DNA of 42,621 nt from a bacterium (GCA_021784715.1 JAJYHP010000006.1:1-42621), one strand, 5' to 3'. Positions 33,126 to 42,163 are shown, counted from the stretch's first letter. The notes: generated from the letters alone by a model not told the origin. Numbers and translations: made by a program.

Positions 33126-33683
33126 CTATGCTATGCCGAGCGCCTGGAGCACGGCGAAGCCCGCCCCGGCGATCACCAATGCGACGCCGGCGAGTAATTC
33201 CGCCGAGGCTTCGATGCGTTGCCCTAACAGGCGCCCGAACGTGATGCCGATCGTCGTCGAGAGCACGGAAACGACGCCGATCGTCACGAGCGTCACCAAG
33301 ATCGGTACACCGATATAGTGGATCGAGAAACCTACGCCGAGAGAATCGACGCTCACCGAGAGCGCGGCGAGCATCAAACCCCAACCGCGCGAGAGGTCGA
33401 GCGGCGCACGCTCGCTCTCGCGAATCGCCTGAACGATCATCGCGATCCCCAGAAGAATGAGGACGGCGAAGCCCAGATACCCGGCATGCAATCCGAGCGC
33501 GCGCCCGGCGAGTCCGCCGAGCTCGAGCCCGACGAGCGACATCCCCATTTCTGCGGCGGCGAAGCTCGCGCCGATGCGCACACGAGCGCCGAGATCGATG
33601 CCGCGCAACCCGACGCCGATCGCCACGGCAAAGACATCGAGCGCGAGAGCGATCGCTACAAAGAGAACCTTCAGAAACGCCAA
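33126..33683 (-). CDS. mntP: MntP-family manganese exporter
   Basis: A 185-residue, six-helix membrane protein made of two similar halves. Conserved acidic motifs ALALDVFAVAIGVG (helix 1) and ALSVSVDSLGVGFS (helix 4), the duplicated Asp-containing helices of MntP (DUF204), are both intact, so Mn2+ (or similar) efflux is expected. MntP genes are often under a yybP-ykoY riboswitch, but only 15 bases separate this gene from the upstream receiver gene, leaving no room for one. It is cotranscribed in all likelihood with the receiver gene and kamB. Confidence 0.87.
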   Translation of the reverse strand: MAFLKVLFVAIALALDVFAVAIGVGLRGIDLGARVRIGASFAAAEMGMSLVGLELGGLAGRALGLHAGYLGFAVLILLGIAMIVQAIRESERAPLDLSRGWGLMLAALSVSVDSLGVGFSIHYIGVPILVTLVTIGVVSVLSTTIGITFGRLLGQRIEASAELLAGVALVIAGAGFAVLQALGIA

Positions 33684-33698
33684 AGCGGTAGGGGCTTC

Positions 33699-34133
33699 CT
33701 ACCGCGATGCCGGGTTGCCCGAACCGCCGAAACTGGGGCGCGAGATCGCAAGCAGTTGATTGACCGCAGCTCGCAATTGCGAGATCGTAAACGGCTTGTT
33801 GAGAAAGAGATTCGCGCCGGCGTTCTTCGCACGGCCGTCCATCGCGTAGTTGGTATGGCCGCTGATCATGAGAATAGGCACCCCGCGCGTGCGCTCGTTC
33901 GAGCGCAACCGCTCGATTAAATCGAGCCCCGAGATGCCGGGTAACATGAAATCGCAAATGATGATATCGAACGGATCTTCGCGGCCGATCGCCACAAGGG
34001 CGCTCTCGGCATCGTTGCAGACGATCATTTGGAAGGGGCCCTTGCGCAGGACGGTATCGACCAACGTGCAGATCGCAGGGTCGTCGTCAGCGATGAGCAC
34101 TCGCCAGTTGCGCTGCGGCATATCTTCAGACAT
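33699..34133 (-). CDS. Single-domain response regulator (CheY-like receiver)
   Basis: A 144-residue stand-alone receiver. The acidic triad DDD follows RVLIA (residues 16-18), the phospho-acceptor is D61 in IIICDFMLPG, and the Lys is in FLNKPF. No output domain is present, so it would act by binding a partner or by phosphate relay. A GTG two codons upstream (34139) is an alternative start, but the ATG at 34133 is preferred. It leads a seven-gene run on the - strand; the divergent gap to proline dehydrogenase (34134-34249) should hold both promoters, and contains a small hairpin GCTGCT-CTTTCT-AGCAGC. Confidence 0.9.
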   Translation of the reverse strand: MSEDMPQRNWRVLIADDDPAICTLVDTVLRKGPFQMIVCNDAESALVAIGREDPFDIIICDFMLPGISGLDLIERLRSNERTRGVPILMISGHTNYAMDGRAKNAGANLFLNKPFTISQLRAAVNQLLAISRPSFGGSGNPASR

Positions 34134-34249
34134 TAGCACCCCGGGGCGATCCCAGCCTCGCCGATTCGGTCAACGGTACGTAAAATTTCGGCACGACGAA
34201 GCTGCTCTTTCTAGCAGCGCTCGGCCTCGCCTGCGTCGAAGAGGGGCGC

Positions 34250-35143
34250 ATGGCAGTCATCGACCGGCTTCTCGCGCCGGATTCAGCATTTCAGAAGAAG
34301 TTTTTCTTCCTCGCAAAGCGCTTCGTCGCCGGAGAGACGATTAAGACGGCCCTCGAGGCGGTCGCCGGGCTCAACGCCGCGGGAATGACGGCGACGCTGG
34401 ACTTCCTCGGCGAGGATGTCCTCGACCCGGCAGCCGCCACCGCGACGCGCGACACGTACTTGGAGATGCTCGACGCGATCGGGCTCTCGGGGCTACAGAC
34501 GAACGTCTCGGTGAAGCTCTCGGCGATGGGACTGCTCGTCGGCGAGGATTTCGCTTTGGAGAACCTCTCAACGGTCCTCCGCCGAGCCGCCGCAAACCCC
34601 GATCCTTTCGTTCGCGTCGATATGGAGGGTAGCGCGGTGACTGACGCGACCCTCCGCGTCGTCGATCGCGCCTTCGCCAAGCACGGAAATGTCGGCCCGG
34701 TGTTACAAGCCTATCTCAAACGTACTCCCGATGACGTCACCCATGCGATCGCGCTGCGCCAGCGCGTACGCATCTGCAAGGGGGCCTACAACGAGCCCGA
34801 AACGATCGCCATAAAATCGATGCCGGAGATTCGCACGCAGTATCTCGCCGACGCGAAGCGACTGCTCCTCGAGGGGACCTATCCGGCGCTGGCGACGCAC
34901 GATGTCGGCCTCGTCGCCGAACTCGAACGCTTTATCGCCGAACATTCGATACCGCCGGAGCGCTACGAATTCCAGATGCTTTTCGGGTGCCGTCCCGGCC
35001 TGCAGCGCGATCTCGTCGCGCGCGGGCACCGGGTCCGCATTTACGTTCCGTTCGGGACGCATTGGGCGGGATATTTTTTCCGCCGCGTTATGGAGCGCCG
35101 GGAGAACGCGCTCTTCGCGCTCTCCTCGATCTTCAGCAAGTAG
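34250..35143 (+). CDS. Proline dehydrogenase
   Basis: A 297-residue FAD-dependent enzyme (ProDH/PutA barrel) that oxidises proline to pyrroline-5-carboxylate. Recognisable blocks are VSVKLSAMG, VRVDMEGS, VLQAYLKRTPDD, RICKGAYNEP, the YEFQMLFGCRP segment and the C-terminal VPFGTHWAGYFFRRVMERRENALF with the Arg-Arg that binds the proline carboxylate. It is the short monofunctional form; no pyrroline-5-carboxylate dehydrogenase is in the window. The ATG at 34250 is preceded by GAAGAGGGG. It is four bases from the next gene. Confidence 0.94.
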   Translation: MAVIDRLLAPDSAFQKKFFFLAKRFVAGETIKTALEAVAGLNAAGMTATLDFLGEDVLDPAAATATRDTYLEMLDAIGLSGLQTNVSVKLSAMGLLVGEDFALENLSTVLRRAAANPDPFVRVDMEGSAVTDATLRVVDRAFAKHGNVGPVLQAYLKRTPDDVTHAIALRQRVRICKGAYNEPETIAIKSMPEIRTQYLADAKRLLLEGTYPALATHDVGLVAELERFIAEHSIPPERYEFQMLFGCRPGLQRDLVARGHRVRIYVPFGTHWAGYFFRRVMERRENALFALSSIFSK

Positions 35144-35147
35144 CCCC

Positions 35148-35597
35148 GTGCGCGCCGTTCTCACGCGCGTCTCCGAGGCAAGCGTACGCGTCGGGGACGA
35201 GATCGTCGGCGCGATCGGCGTAGGGTTTCTCGTCCTCTTGGGCGTCGCCGTCGATGACGACGAGAGCGACGCGCGAACGATCGCCGAGAAGATCCTCGGC
35301 TTACGGATCTGGAACGACGAGCATGGGAAGATGAACCGCGATATTCGCCAAAGCGGTGGTGCCGTTCTGTTGATCTCGCAATTCACGCTACTCGGCGATG
35401 CGCGCCGCGGCAAACGTCCGTCGTTTATCGCCGCCGCACCGGGGGAGCGAGCGCTTGCGCTCTACGAACGCGTCGGCGCTCTGCTTGAAAACCACTCCCT
35501 GCGCGTCGCCTACGGCCGGTTCGGAGCGACGATGGCCGTCGCATCGGTGAACGACGGCCCGGTAACGATACTGCTCGATTCTCGGCGTCTTTTCTAA
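35148..35597 (+). CDS. dtd: D-aminoacyl-tRNA deacylase
   Basis: A 149-residue DTD-fold enzyme that removes D-amino acids (and glycine) wrongly attached to tRNA. Family signatures SQFTLLGD and the Gly-cisPro-containing NDGPVTI are present, with normal length. It begins at a GTG four bases after the proline dehydrogenase stop; the first residues (MRAVLTRVSEASV) match the usual start. It converges with the next gene. Confidence 0.95.
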   Translation: MRAVLTRVSEASVRVGDEIVGAIGVGFLVLLGVAVDDDESDARTIAEKILGLRIWNDEHGKMNRDIRQSGGAVLLISQFTLLGDARRGKRPSFIAAAPGERALALYERVGALLENHSLRVAYGRFGATMAVASVNDGPVTILLDSRRLF

Positions 35598-35610
35598 CGT
35601 TTGGGCGCTT

Positions 35611-37110
35611 CTATCGAGGTGCCGAGGCCTTCAAATCGACATCGGCGATGCGATCGATACGAATCACCTTATCCGCTTCGGTGAGATGGGCGAGCACGGC
35701 GGCACCGGCGATAACTTTTCCGAAGACCGTGAAATCGCGGTCGAGATGGTATTGCGGTGAAAGCGTGATGTAATATTCGGTCGACGCCGAATCGCGCGCC
35801 GGTTTTCCATTGGGGTAATCGAGCCCCATCGAGAGAATATCGCTCCCTTGCAACATCGGGTTCTCTTCGGCTCCGATGGTATAGCCGAGTCCCGGGGCGT
35901 TTGCCGACGGGTCGCCGGTCTGCACGACGAAATCCGGCACGATGCGGAACCACGGTTGGTTATCGTAGTATCCGCGCGCCGCGACGTTCAGGAAATTTGC
36001 GACCGTCAACGGAGCCCACTCGGGGAAGAGTTCCAAGTAGATATTCCCCTGTGTCGTCACGATACGAACGCGCGGGTGTAGCCCCGGCGCCGGGCCGATC
36101 ATCTCCGCGGCCGTCGTGGGATCGAGCGAGAGCATCGGTGAGAGCGCCGAAGGGTTCGGCGCGGCGGGACGAGGCGGCTGCACCGGGCGGGCGAGGGCCG
36201 GCAGCCGGTCGAGCGGGCTCGGGTGAATCGGCGGGAGATGGACCCACGCCGGGATCTTCTTCCAATGTTGCGTCGCCGGGCGCCCCTCGAGGGCGAGGAT
36301 CGCCTCGCCGGCCTGCTCGGCGACGCGCCACGACCGGTCGTGGAGCATCGGCTCGAGCGCCGGGAGCAGCGCCGGATCCTTGCTGCCGCCGATCGCCCGG
36401 ACCGCCTCGATCCGGATGACGCTATCGCTATCGGCGAGCGCTTGCAGCAGCACTTTGCGCGGCACCTTCGCCGCATAGCCGCGGAAGATCGCCCACATCG
36501 CCGCTCGACGAACCCGCAGCGAGCGGTCGTTCTGGAATACCCTCAGGAGCACGGCGGCGGCCGCGGCGGCGTTCGGCCCGGTTGCGAGCCCAACGAGATC
36601 GATCGCGGCGATCGAGCGCACGATGGGGCTCGCATCGCGCAGAGCCGCACGCATCTCCGCCCGAGCGACGCGAGGCATGAAGGCGGCGGGGACCTGCGCC
36701 GCCATGACCTCTCGGTCGAGCGCGTCGAGCGCGCCGACGCGGACCGCGCTATTTTCGTCGTGCATGCCGCGGAGCATCGCCGGGATACCGCGTCCGTCGG
36801 CGAGCAGGCCGAGCGCGAAAAGGGAGAGCGCGCGCACCGCCGGGCGCGAATCGGCGACGTGGTTGAGCAGCACCGGGGCGGCCGCCGGCTGCTTCGTCCG
36901 CCCCAGCGCAAGCGCCGCGCGTACCGCCACCAGCGTATCCCCGGTGTCGAGCAGATGGGCGAGCGTCCCATGCCCCAGCGAGCGTTTCTGCTCGAGGATC
37001 GCTATTTGCAGGGCCGGAGGCATCGTCGTCGCTGCCGCCCCCGGCAAGCCCGGCAGGGCGAGCGCCGTAGCGGCGGCGAGGGCGATCGTGCGGATTCCCG
37101 AGCTTCTCAC
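35611..37110 (-). CDS. Exported HEAT-repeat protein with C-terminal cyclophilin-type prolyl isomerase
   Basis: A 499-residue protein with a signal peptide (IRTIALAAATALALPGLPGAAA). Residues about 30-290 hold HEAT/PBS-like repeats (VAVRAALALGRTKQPAAAPVLLNHV; VIRIEAVRAIGGSKDPALLPAL). After a Pro-rich linker, residues about 345-495 are a cyclophilin domain: TTQGNIYLELFPEWAPLTVANFLN and WFRIVPDFVVQTGDP, keeping the catalytic Arg. The bacterial cyclophilin should help fold periplasmic proteins; the repeats may hold clients. The frame runs 75 codons upstream, but a GTG at 37110 follows GGAGAAGGAAC, a strong site. It diverges from the KGG gene over 150 bases. Confidence 0.9.
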   Translation of the reverse strand: MRSSGIRTIALAAATALALPGLPGAAATTMPPALQIAILEQKRSLGHGTLAHLLDTGDTLVAVRAALALGRTKQPAAAPVLLNHVADSRPAVRALSLFALGLLADGRGIPAMLRGMHDENSAVRVGALDALDREVMAAQVPAAFMPRVARAEMRAALRDASPIVRSIAAIDLVGLATGPNAAAAAAVLLRVFQNDRSLRVRRAAMWAIFRGYAAKVPRKVLLQALADSDSVIRIEAVRAIGGSKDPALLPALEPMLHDRSWRVAEQAGEAILALEGRPATQHWKKIPAWVHLPPIHPSPLDRLPALARPVQPPRPAAPNPSALSPMLSLDPTTAAEMIGPAPGLHPRVRIVTTQGNIYLELFPEWAPLTVANFLNVAARGYYDNQPWFRIVPDFVVQTGDPSANAPGLGYTIGAEENPMLQGSDILSMGLDYPNGKPARDSASTEYYITLSPQYHLDRDFTVFGKVIAGAAVLAHLTEADKVIRIDRIADVDLKASAPR

Positions 37111-37227
37111 GTTCCTTCTCCAATTTTTTCGGTGGTATTTAGGGCTCAAGCCCAACCAAATGCTCTTCCAAGGCGTTCTTAACAGATACAGAGCGCGGCG
37201 TCCTGCCGACCTCTGACCACATACCAT

Positions 37228-37242
37228 GCTCCCGATGGGAGC
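37228..37242 (+). promoter_or_regulatory. Hairpin in the leader of the KGG gene
   Basis: GCTCCC (37228-37233) and GGGAGC (37237-37242) form a 6-bp stem with a 3-base loop, 18 bases before the ATG at 37261. It lies just before the AAGGGAGC ribosome site and could modulate translation or RNA stability. No promoter hexamers are clear enough to call in the 150-base divergent region. Confidence 0.35.
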
Positions 37243-37260
37243 GTAAGGGAGCAACGAGCA

Positions 37261-37599
37261 ATGTCCGACGAGCGCGAACCTCAGCCCAAAGCCCCCGGCA
37301 TGTCGGTCCGTGAGGCCGGCAAAAAAGGCGGCCAAACCGTCAAAGCCAAGTACGGCCCGGAATTCTACGAGGCGATCGGCCGAAAAGGCGGATTAGCGAC
37401 GAAGAAATCGCACGGTCATGCGTTCTACGAAGAGATCGGGAAGAAGGGTGGCAAGAAAGGCGGCGAAGCGACCCGAGATCGTTATGGAGCGGATTTTTAC
37501 GAACGCATCGGACAAAAAGGCGGCCAGCGCGTCAAAGAGCTTATCGAACAGGGTAAGCGCGCCGCAATCGTCGCCGAGGAAGAAGAGCGCGCGAGCTAG
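37261..37599 (+). CDS. KGG-repeat general stress protein
   Basis: A 112-residue hydrophilic protein with repeated G-x-KGG units (AGKKGGQTV, IGRKGGLAT, IGKKGGKKGG, IGQKGGQRV), each near an (E/D)FYE motif. These are the stress_KGG repeats of GsiB/YciG-like proteins, found in desiccation- and starvation-induced proteins. No enzymatic site is expected; it is probably cytoplasmic and largely unstructured. AAGGGAGC lies upstream of the ATG. Confidence 0.88.
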   Translation: MSDEREPQPKAPGMSVREAGKKGGQTVKAKYGPEFYEAIGRKGGLATKKSHGHAFYEEIGKKGGKKGGEATRDRYGADFYERIGQKGGQRVKELIEQGKRAAIVAEEEERAS

Positions 37600-38395
37600 C
37601 GTCGCGCGCACGCATCTGCGTGCGCTCGGCACAGCGCTTGCGCTCGTAGCGGTCGTTCTCGCAACGCTCTTCCCCGCGCCGCCGCTCCGCGCGATCGTCA
37701 TCGCGACCCCTCCGCCGGGGCAGCCGATCGCCTCTGCCCTCGGTACTCCGCACCCATCGTCGACCTCGCTTTTCTTTACGCTCGACGATCCGCTCTCGTC
37801 GGTAACCTCGCAGCGCGGCGAAATCGTCCGCGCGCATCTCACCTATCCGCTGCGCGTCGACGGAGTGACGCTCGCCCCGGCCGGAAGCCCGGAGCTCATT
37901 AAAGTGCTCAACGTTCGCGCGGCTGCAAGCGGCGACGTATACGGTTACGTCGATATTTTTTTCGAGCCGCTCAAGCTGACCGACGGCAAAACGTTACCGC
38001 TGGTCGCGCCATCGTCGCGGCTGACCGTCCACACGACGATCGGACACGAAACGACGGTCGGCGTCGAAGACACCGTTGCAAACATTCTCTTCCCGCCGCA
38101 CGTGCTCTACCAAGTCTTCCGACGCGGCCGCAATATCGAGCTCGGAAAAGGAACGCAGGTTCGCGCGCAGGTCGGTGCGCTCGTTACCGTCGCCGACGGC
38201 CAAGCGCTCATCGCGACGCCACCTCCGCTTCCGGTTCTCACCGCGACTCCCGCAGCAGCGTTTACGCCGATCCCGCTCATGACTCCGGCGCACCCGCACA
38301 TTCACCGAACGCCCCCATCACCGCGTCCGACGGCATCGCCGACACCGATTTCGACGCCGACGCCTTCACCGACACCAACCTCCTCACCAGCTTGA
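37484..38395 (+). CDS. Secreted or membrane-anchored hypothetical protein with Pro/Thr-rich tail (start uncertain)
   Basis: The reliable part begins at about 37600: a hydrophobic signal/anchor (RALGTALALVAVVLATLFPAPP), a soluble domain with strands such as VRAHLTYPLRVDGVTL, and a Ser/Thr/Pro-rich end (SPTPISTPTPSPTPTSSPA). I recognise no family. The last in-frame ATG is at 37484, which would overlap the KGG gene by 116 bases and add a 45-residue polar N-terminus. No ATG, GTG or TTG occurs between that and the signal; a CTG at 37616 is the only close alternative and sits in a hairpin. The coordinate chosen is therefore the longest reasonable form. Confidence 0.65.
   Translation: MERIFTNASDKKAASASKSLSNRVSAPQSSPRKKSARASVARTHLRALGTALALVAVVLATLFPAPPLRAIVIATPPPGQPIASALGTPHPSSTSLFFTLDDPLSSVTSQRGEIVRAHLTYPLRVDGVTLAPAGSPELIKVLNVRAAASGDVYGYVDIFFEPLKLTDGKTLPLVAPSSRLTVHTTIGHETTVGVEDTVANILFPPHVLYQVFRRGRNIELGKGTQVRAQVGALVTVADGQALIATPPPLPVLTATPAAAFTPIPLMTPAHPHIHRTPPSPRPTASPTPISTPTPSPTPTSSPA
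37606..37625 (+). other. Perfect hairpin just after the KGG stop
   Basis: GCGCACGCA (37606-37614) and TGCGTGCGC (37617-37625) form a 9-bp palindrome (effective 4-base loop) seven bases after the KGG stop codon. It lacks a T-run, so it is not a standard terminator; it could protect the upstream mRNA or mask the start of the next gene. Confidence 0.4.
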
Positions 38396-38409
38396 GAAAG
38401 GGAACCCTT

Positions 38410-39069
38410 ATGTTCCGACGCCTCGCACTCGCGTGCGCCTCGCTCGCATTCGGTATCAGCCTCATCGGAGCGGCGCCGCTCTCACCGAAACCGCAGGGAA
38501 GCGAGATCGCTTTCGTTCACCGCATTCAGGCCGATCTCGCTCAACGGTTCGCGACGATCGCCGACGCCCGCCGCGCCGGATATTTCCGCTACACCAATGA
38601 AGACAACACCGGGGCGATCAGCTATGCCAACCTCCATTGGCTCAGCACCGGCCCGGCGCATCCCAGCCAACTCTGGTACGACGTACACGGGCATCTCCTC
38701 GGCGCGGATTTCTCGGTTCCGGTCGGCGATTCACCGCAAGCTCCCAATCTCTGGGGCGTAAACCCCGCGCGTTGGATTCACATACCGGCACATTTTCATT
38801 GGGTCGTCCGCGGCGCCATGGGTAAAGATTCCTATCACGCGACCTCGCTCAAAGCATTCGTCGACGCAGGCGGCGACCCGCTCTTCCCATCGGCTTCCAC
38901 GTTGGTAAAGATGGGGAAAGTTCGCAACGCAAGCAGCGTGAAGCACCTCTTCGAGTATCCCTCGATTTGGGACCTTATCGTCTGGATTACTCCGAATCCC
39001 AATGGAGCTTTTGCAGAGAAAAACCCGCTCGTGCACCCGACCAAAAACGCCGGAATGGGTGGGATGTAG
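38410..39069 (+). CDS. Exported hypothetical protein rich in His and Trp motifs
   Basis: A 219-residue protein with a signal peptide (MFRRLALACASLAFGISLIGAAP). Notable motifs are WYDVHGHLLGADF, WIHIPAHFHW and the late LIVWITPNPNGAF; the clustered His residues could bind a metal. I recognise no family. The ATG at 38410 has AAAGGG seven bases upstream; a TTG at 38392 is less likely. The upstream stop is 14 bases away, so it is probably in the same operon as the Pro/Thr-rich secreted protein. It converges with rpoD. Confidence 0.85.
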   Translation: MFRRLALACASLAFGISLIGAAPLSPKPQGSEIAFVHRIQADLAQRFATIADARRAGYFRYTNEDNTGAISYANLHWLSTGPAHPSQLWYDVHGHLLGADFSVPVGDSPQAPNLWGVNPARWIHIPAHFHWVVRGAMGKDSYHATSLKAFVDAGGDPLFPSASTLVKMGKVRNASSVKHLFEYPSIWDLIVWITPNPNGAFAEKNPLVHPTKNAGMGGM

Positions 39070-39075
39070 CGGCGA

Positions 39076-40260
39076 CTAGTCGCCTTGCCAGTAGTCCTTT
39101 AAAACTTTTCCACGCGAGGGATGGCGCAGCTTCCGCAGCGCCTTCGCCTCGATCTGGCGGATGCGCTCGCGCGTAACGCCGAACTCTTGGCCGACCTCCT
39201 CCAACGTCCGCTGATGCCCGTCCTCGAGGCCGAAGCGGAGCACCAAAACCTTTCGTTCGCGGTCGGTGAGGTGTTGGAGGACGTCGGCCATCTTCTCTTT
39301 GAGCAACATGACCGAGGCGGCCTCCGCTGGAGCGATCGCTTCCTGGTCTTCGATGAAATCGCCGAGGTGCGAATCTTCCTCTTCCCCGATCGGCGTCTCC
39401 AGCGAGATCGGATCTTGGCTGATCTTCATGACCTCGCGGACTTTCTCGGCGCTCAGACCCATCTCGCGACCGATCTCTTCGACGGTCGGTTCGCGGCCTA
39501 ATACCTGGAGGAGTTGACGCGAAACCTTTACCAAGCGGTTGATCGTCTCCACCATGTGGACGGGGATCCGGATGGTGCGCGCCTGATCGGCAAGCGCACG
39601 GGTGATTGCTTGCCGAATCCACCACGTCGCGTAGGTCGAGAACTTATACCCTTTGCGATAATCAAACTTTTCGACCGCACGGATCAGGCCCATGTTGCCC
39701 TCTTGAATGAGATCGAGAAAGAGCATACCGCGGCCGACATATTTCTTGGCGATCGAGACGACGAGCCGAAGGTTCGCTTCGGTCAGTTGACGCTCGGCGA
39801 GCGTTGCGTCGGGGGTGAGCGTCCGGCGCACGCGCCCGTTGGCTTTCTCTGCGAGTATTCCGGCTTCGATCCGCATCGCTAACGAGCGCTCTTCTTCCAT
39901 CGTCAACAGCGGCACGCGCCCGATCTCTTTGAGATACATGCGAACCGGATCGTCGAGCGAGAGCGTATCGGCGATGACCGCCTCGGCGACATCGGCCTTG
40001 CTCTCTTTTTGTTCGTCGACGATCTCAACGCCGGCGGCGGCAACGTCATCGAGCAGCTGCTCGAGATCCTCGGGGGTGACGTCCTCGATGACTTCGACTG
40101 CAGTGTTAATTTCGGTGTAGGTGAGGGAGCCGCGCGTCTTCCCAAGGGCGACGAGCCGATCGCGAATCTCCGCAAGAGAAATGACGGGCGGCGCCGGCAC
40201 GCCGGAGGGCGTGGGCGCAGGCGCGGTCATCGTCGCTGTTGCTGTTTTCTTTTTTGCCAT
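39076..40260 (-). CDS. rpoD: Primary RNA polymerase sigma factor RpoD
   Basis: A 394-residue sigma-70 factor. Region 1.1 is represented by a short acidic N-terminal part after a Thr/Pro-rich lead. Regions 1.2-2 follow ([56 protein letters not shown]), with region 2.3-2.4 aromatic residues for -10 melting, region 3 ([11 protein letters not shown]) and region 4 ([31 protein letters not shown]). The length and lack of a large non-conserved insert are typical outside proteobacteria. It lies 67 bases after dnaG, the common dnaG-rpoD arrangement. Confidence 0.97.
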   Translation of the reverse strand: MAKKKTATATMTAPAPTPSGVPAPPVISLAEIRDRLVALGKTRGSLTYTEINTAVEVIEDVTPEDLEQLLDDVAAAGVEIVDEQKESKADVAEAVIADTLSLDDPVRMYLKEIGRVPLLTMEEERSLAMRIEAGILAEKANGRVRRTLTPDATLAERQLTEANLRLVVSIAKKYVGRGMLFLDLIQEGNMGLIRAVEKFDYRKGYKFSTYATWWIRQAITRALADQARTIRIPVHMVETINRLVKVSRQLLQVLGREPTVEEIGREMGLSAEKVREVMKISQDPISLETPIGEEEDSHLGDFIEDQEAIAPAEAASVMLLKEKMADVLQHLTDRERKVLVLRFGLEDGHQRTLEEVGQEFGVTRERIRQIEAKALRKLRHPSRGKVLKDYWQGD

Positions 40261-40327
40261 AGATACGTGCGTCGGCCCGGTTCATTCGAGCCAACCGTTG
40301 TCAAGACCCTTTGTCGTCGCCGAAAGG

Positions 40328-42118
40328 TTACGATTGCAAGCGTTTTGTCAGCGTCGCCAACTCTTGTCGGAGCGTTTCGGGAATCGGATTCCCCGCCTCC
40401 AGGAGGGTATCGACCTCCCGATTGAGCTCGTCGAGCCGCCTTCGCTCGCGCTCGCGTTCGAAGTGCTCGAGTATCCGCTGCACGTGCGCCTTGGCCTCTT
40501 CGACGCCCCGATAACGGGGCGTCGAGCTACGATCGGCCTGCCCTAATGCCGCGACGATCGCCAAAAGTTCGGCGTCGTCGATGAAAAGCGAGAATATCTC
40601 CCCCGAGCTCTCGGCATCGCGCCCCCGTTCGAAGAGCGCGAGCAGAATGCGCCGGTAACGCTCGTCGCGGAATTCATCGGGAGCGATCGTATCGGCGAAG
40701 CGCGCGATAAGATCGGGGTGCTCGATAAATATCGCTAGGAGTTCGCGTTCGTTCGAGGGTGCCCCGATGTTGCTTCCGCTACGGCGCGTGCCCGCAAGCG
40801 CGGGGTCGCTCCGACTTCCGAACCCGGCAATTGCGTCGACGCGCGCCGCAGCGCGTAAATCATCGACCGAGAGCCCGAGCCGCATGGCGACGTAGGTGCG
40901 CCAGCGATCCCATTCCTCTCGCGGCACGAGCCGACGGACGATCTCCTCTGCTTCGCGCGCGATCGCCGCCGGATTCTCAAAACCGGTTTCCAGGCGCGCG
41001 ATACGCGGATCGAGTTTAAACTGCACCGCCGGAACAGCCTCGGCGAGCAGGCGTTCGAAAGCGGCGCGACCGCGCACGCGCACGAAACTATCGGGGTCTT
41101 CGCCGGCCGGCAAAACGCAGATGCGCAGGCTCGCGCCGGCGCGTTCGATTTTCGTCGCCGCGATATCGATCGCTCGTAACGCTGCGGCATTTCCGGCGGC
41201 ATCGCCGTCATAACAGAGAATGATCCGATCGGCATACTTGCGCAGTTCGTCGGCCTGCTCGGCGGTAAACGCCGTGCCGAGCGATGCTACCGCGTTGGCG
41301 ATTCCGGCCTGGTGAAGGGCGATGCAATCGAGATAGCCCTCGACGACGACCAGCGTTCCGCTCTCTTTTGCAGCGCGGCGAGCGATCTCCAGCGCGAAAA
41401 GCGCCTGCCCTTTAGTATAGACCGGCGTCGTCGTGGTGTTGAGATATTTCGGCTCGCCATCTCCGACGCTACGTCCGCCGAAGGCGACGATCTCGCCGGT
41501 CGTGTTCCGCGTCGGCACCATCAAGCGGTCGCGATAAAAATCGTAAAACCCGCGTTGCCCCGTTCGTACGAGCCCCGCGCGCTCCGCGAGCGCGAGGTCG
41601 AGACCGCGACTCGTTAATTCGGCGACCAGCCCATCCCAGCGGTCGGGAGCGTAGCCGATTGCGAAGCGCGCGATCGTTTCATCGTCGAGCCCGCGCCCTC
41701 GCGCGTATTCGCTGCCGCGCGAGCCCTCCGGCGAGGCAAGCACGCGTTGGAAGTACGCTGCTGCAACTGCATTGATTTCATAGATGCGCTCTTTTTCGCT
41801 CCGCGCGCGCGCTTGGTCGGGGCGCTCTGGCTCGAGTTCGACTCCCGCCCGCACCGCGAGCATGCGTGCGGCTTCGGGAAAGGGGAGATTCTCTCGCTCC
41901 ATGAGGAAGGAGATCGCATCGCCGCCCTTTCCACAGCCGAAACATTTGTAGAAGCCGCGATCGGGATGGACGTGGAACGACGGCGTTTTCTCCCCATGAA
42001 ATGGGCAGAGCCCGACGAAGTCATTCCCGCGCTTTTTCAAGGGAACGTACTGGCCGATAAAGGCAACGAGATCGGTGCGCGCGAGCACCTCGCGCAGCGA
42101 AGAACGGTCGAAAGCCAC
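40328..42118 (-). CDS. dnaG: DNA primase DnaG
   Basis: A 596-residue primase that makes RNA primers at the replication fork. The N-terminal zinc ribbon has CPFH followed by CFGCG (Cys/His ligands). The TOPRIM core shows VVVEGYLDCIALHQAG and YDGDAAG, and the RNA-polymerase region FYRDRLMVPTRNTTGEIVAFGGR is present. The C-terminal helicase-binding domain is the helical region from about 440. The start is a GTG at 42118. It diverges from the HD-domain gene over only 45 bases. Confidence 0.97.
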   Translation of the reverse strand: MAFDRSSLREVLARTDLVAFIGQYVPLKKRGNDFVGLCPFHGEKTPSFHVHPDRGFYKCFGCGKGGDAISFLMERENLPFPEAARMLAVRAGVELEPERPDQARARSEKERIYEINAVAAAYFQRVLASPEGSRGSEYARGRGLDDETIARFAIGYAPDRWDGLVAELTSRGLDLALAERAGLVRTGQRGFYDFYRDRLMVPTRNTTGEIVAFGGRSVGDGEPKYLNTTTTPVYTKGQALFALEIARRAAKESGTLVVVEGYLDCIALHQAGIANAVASLGTAFTAEQADELRKYADRIILCYDGDAAGNAAALRAIDIAATKIERAGASLRICVLPAGEDPDSFVRVRGRAAFERLLAEAVPAVQFKLDPRIARLETGFENPAAIAREAEEIVRRLVPREEWDRWRTYVAMRLGLSVDDLRAAARVDAIAGFGSRSDPALAGTRRSGSNIGAPSNERELLAIFIEHPDLIARFADTIAPDEFRDERYRRILLALFERGRDAESSGEIFSLFIDDAELLAIVAALGQADRSSTPRYRGVEEAKAHVQRILEHFERERERRRLDELNREVDTLLEAGNPIPETLRQELATLTKRLQS

Positions 42119-42163
42119 TGCCCCACGGGGTTTCCGTTTGCGGGGGAGCGAAGCCTACGCCGG

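Noticed and set aside
33684..33698. yybP-ykoY Mn2+ riboswitch before the mntP-like gene
   Set aside because: Only 15 bases separate the two genes, too short for this RNA.
33112..33957. N-terminal extension of the KamB-like protein
   Set aside because: It is a different reading frame of the mntP and receiver genes, Arg-rich and without motifs.
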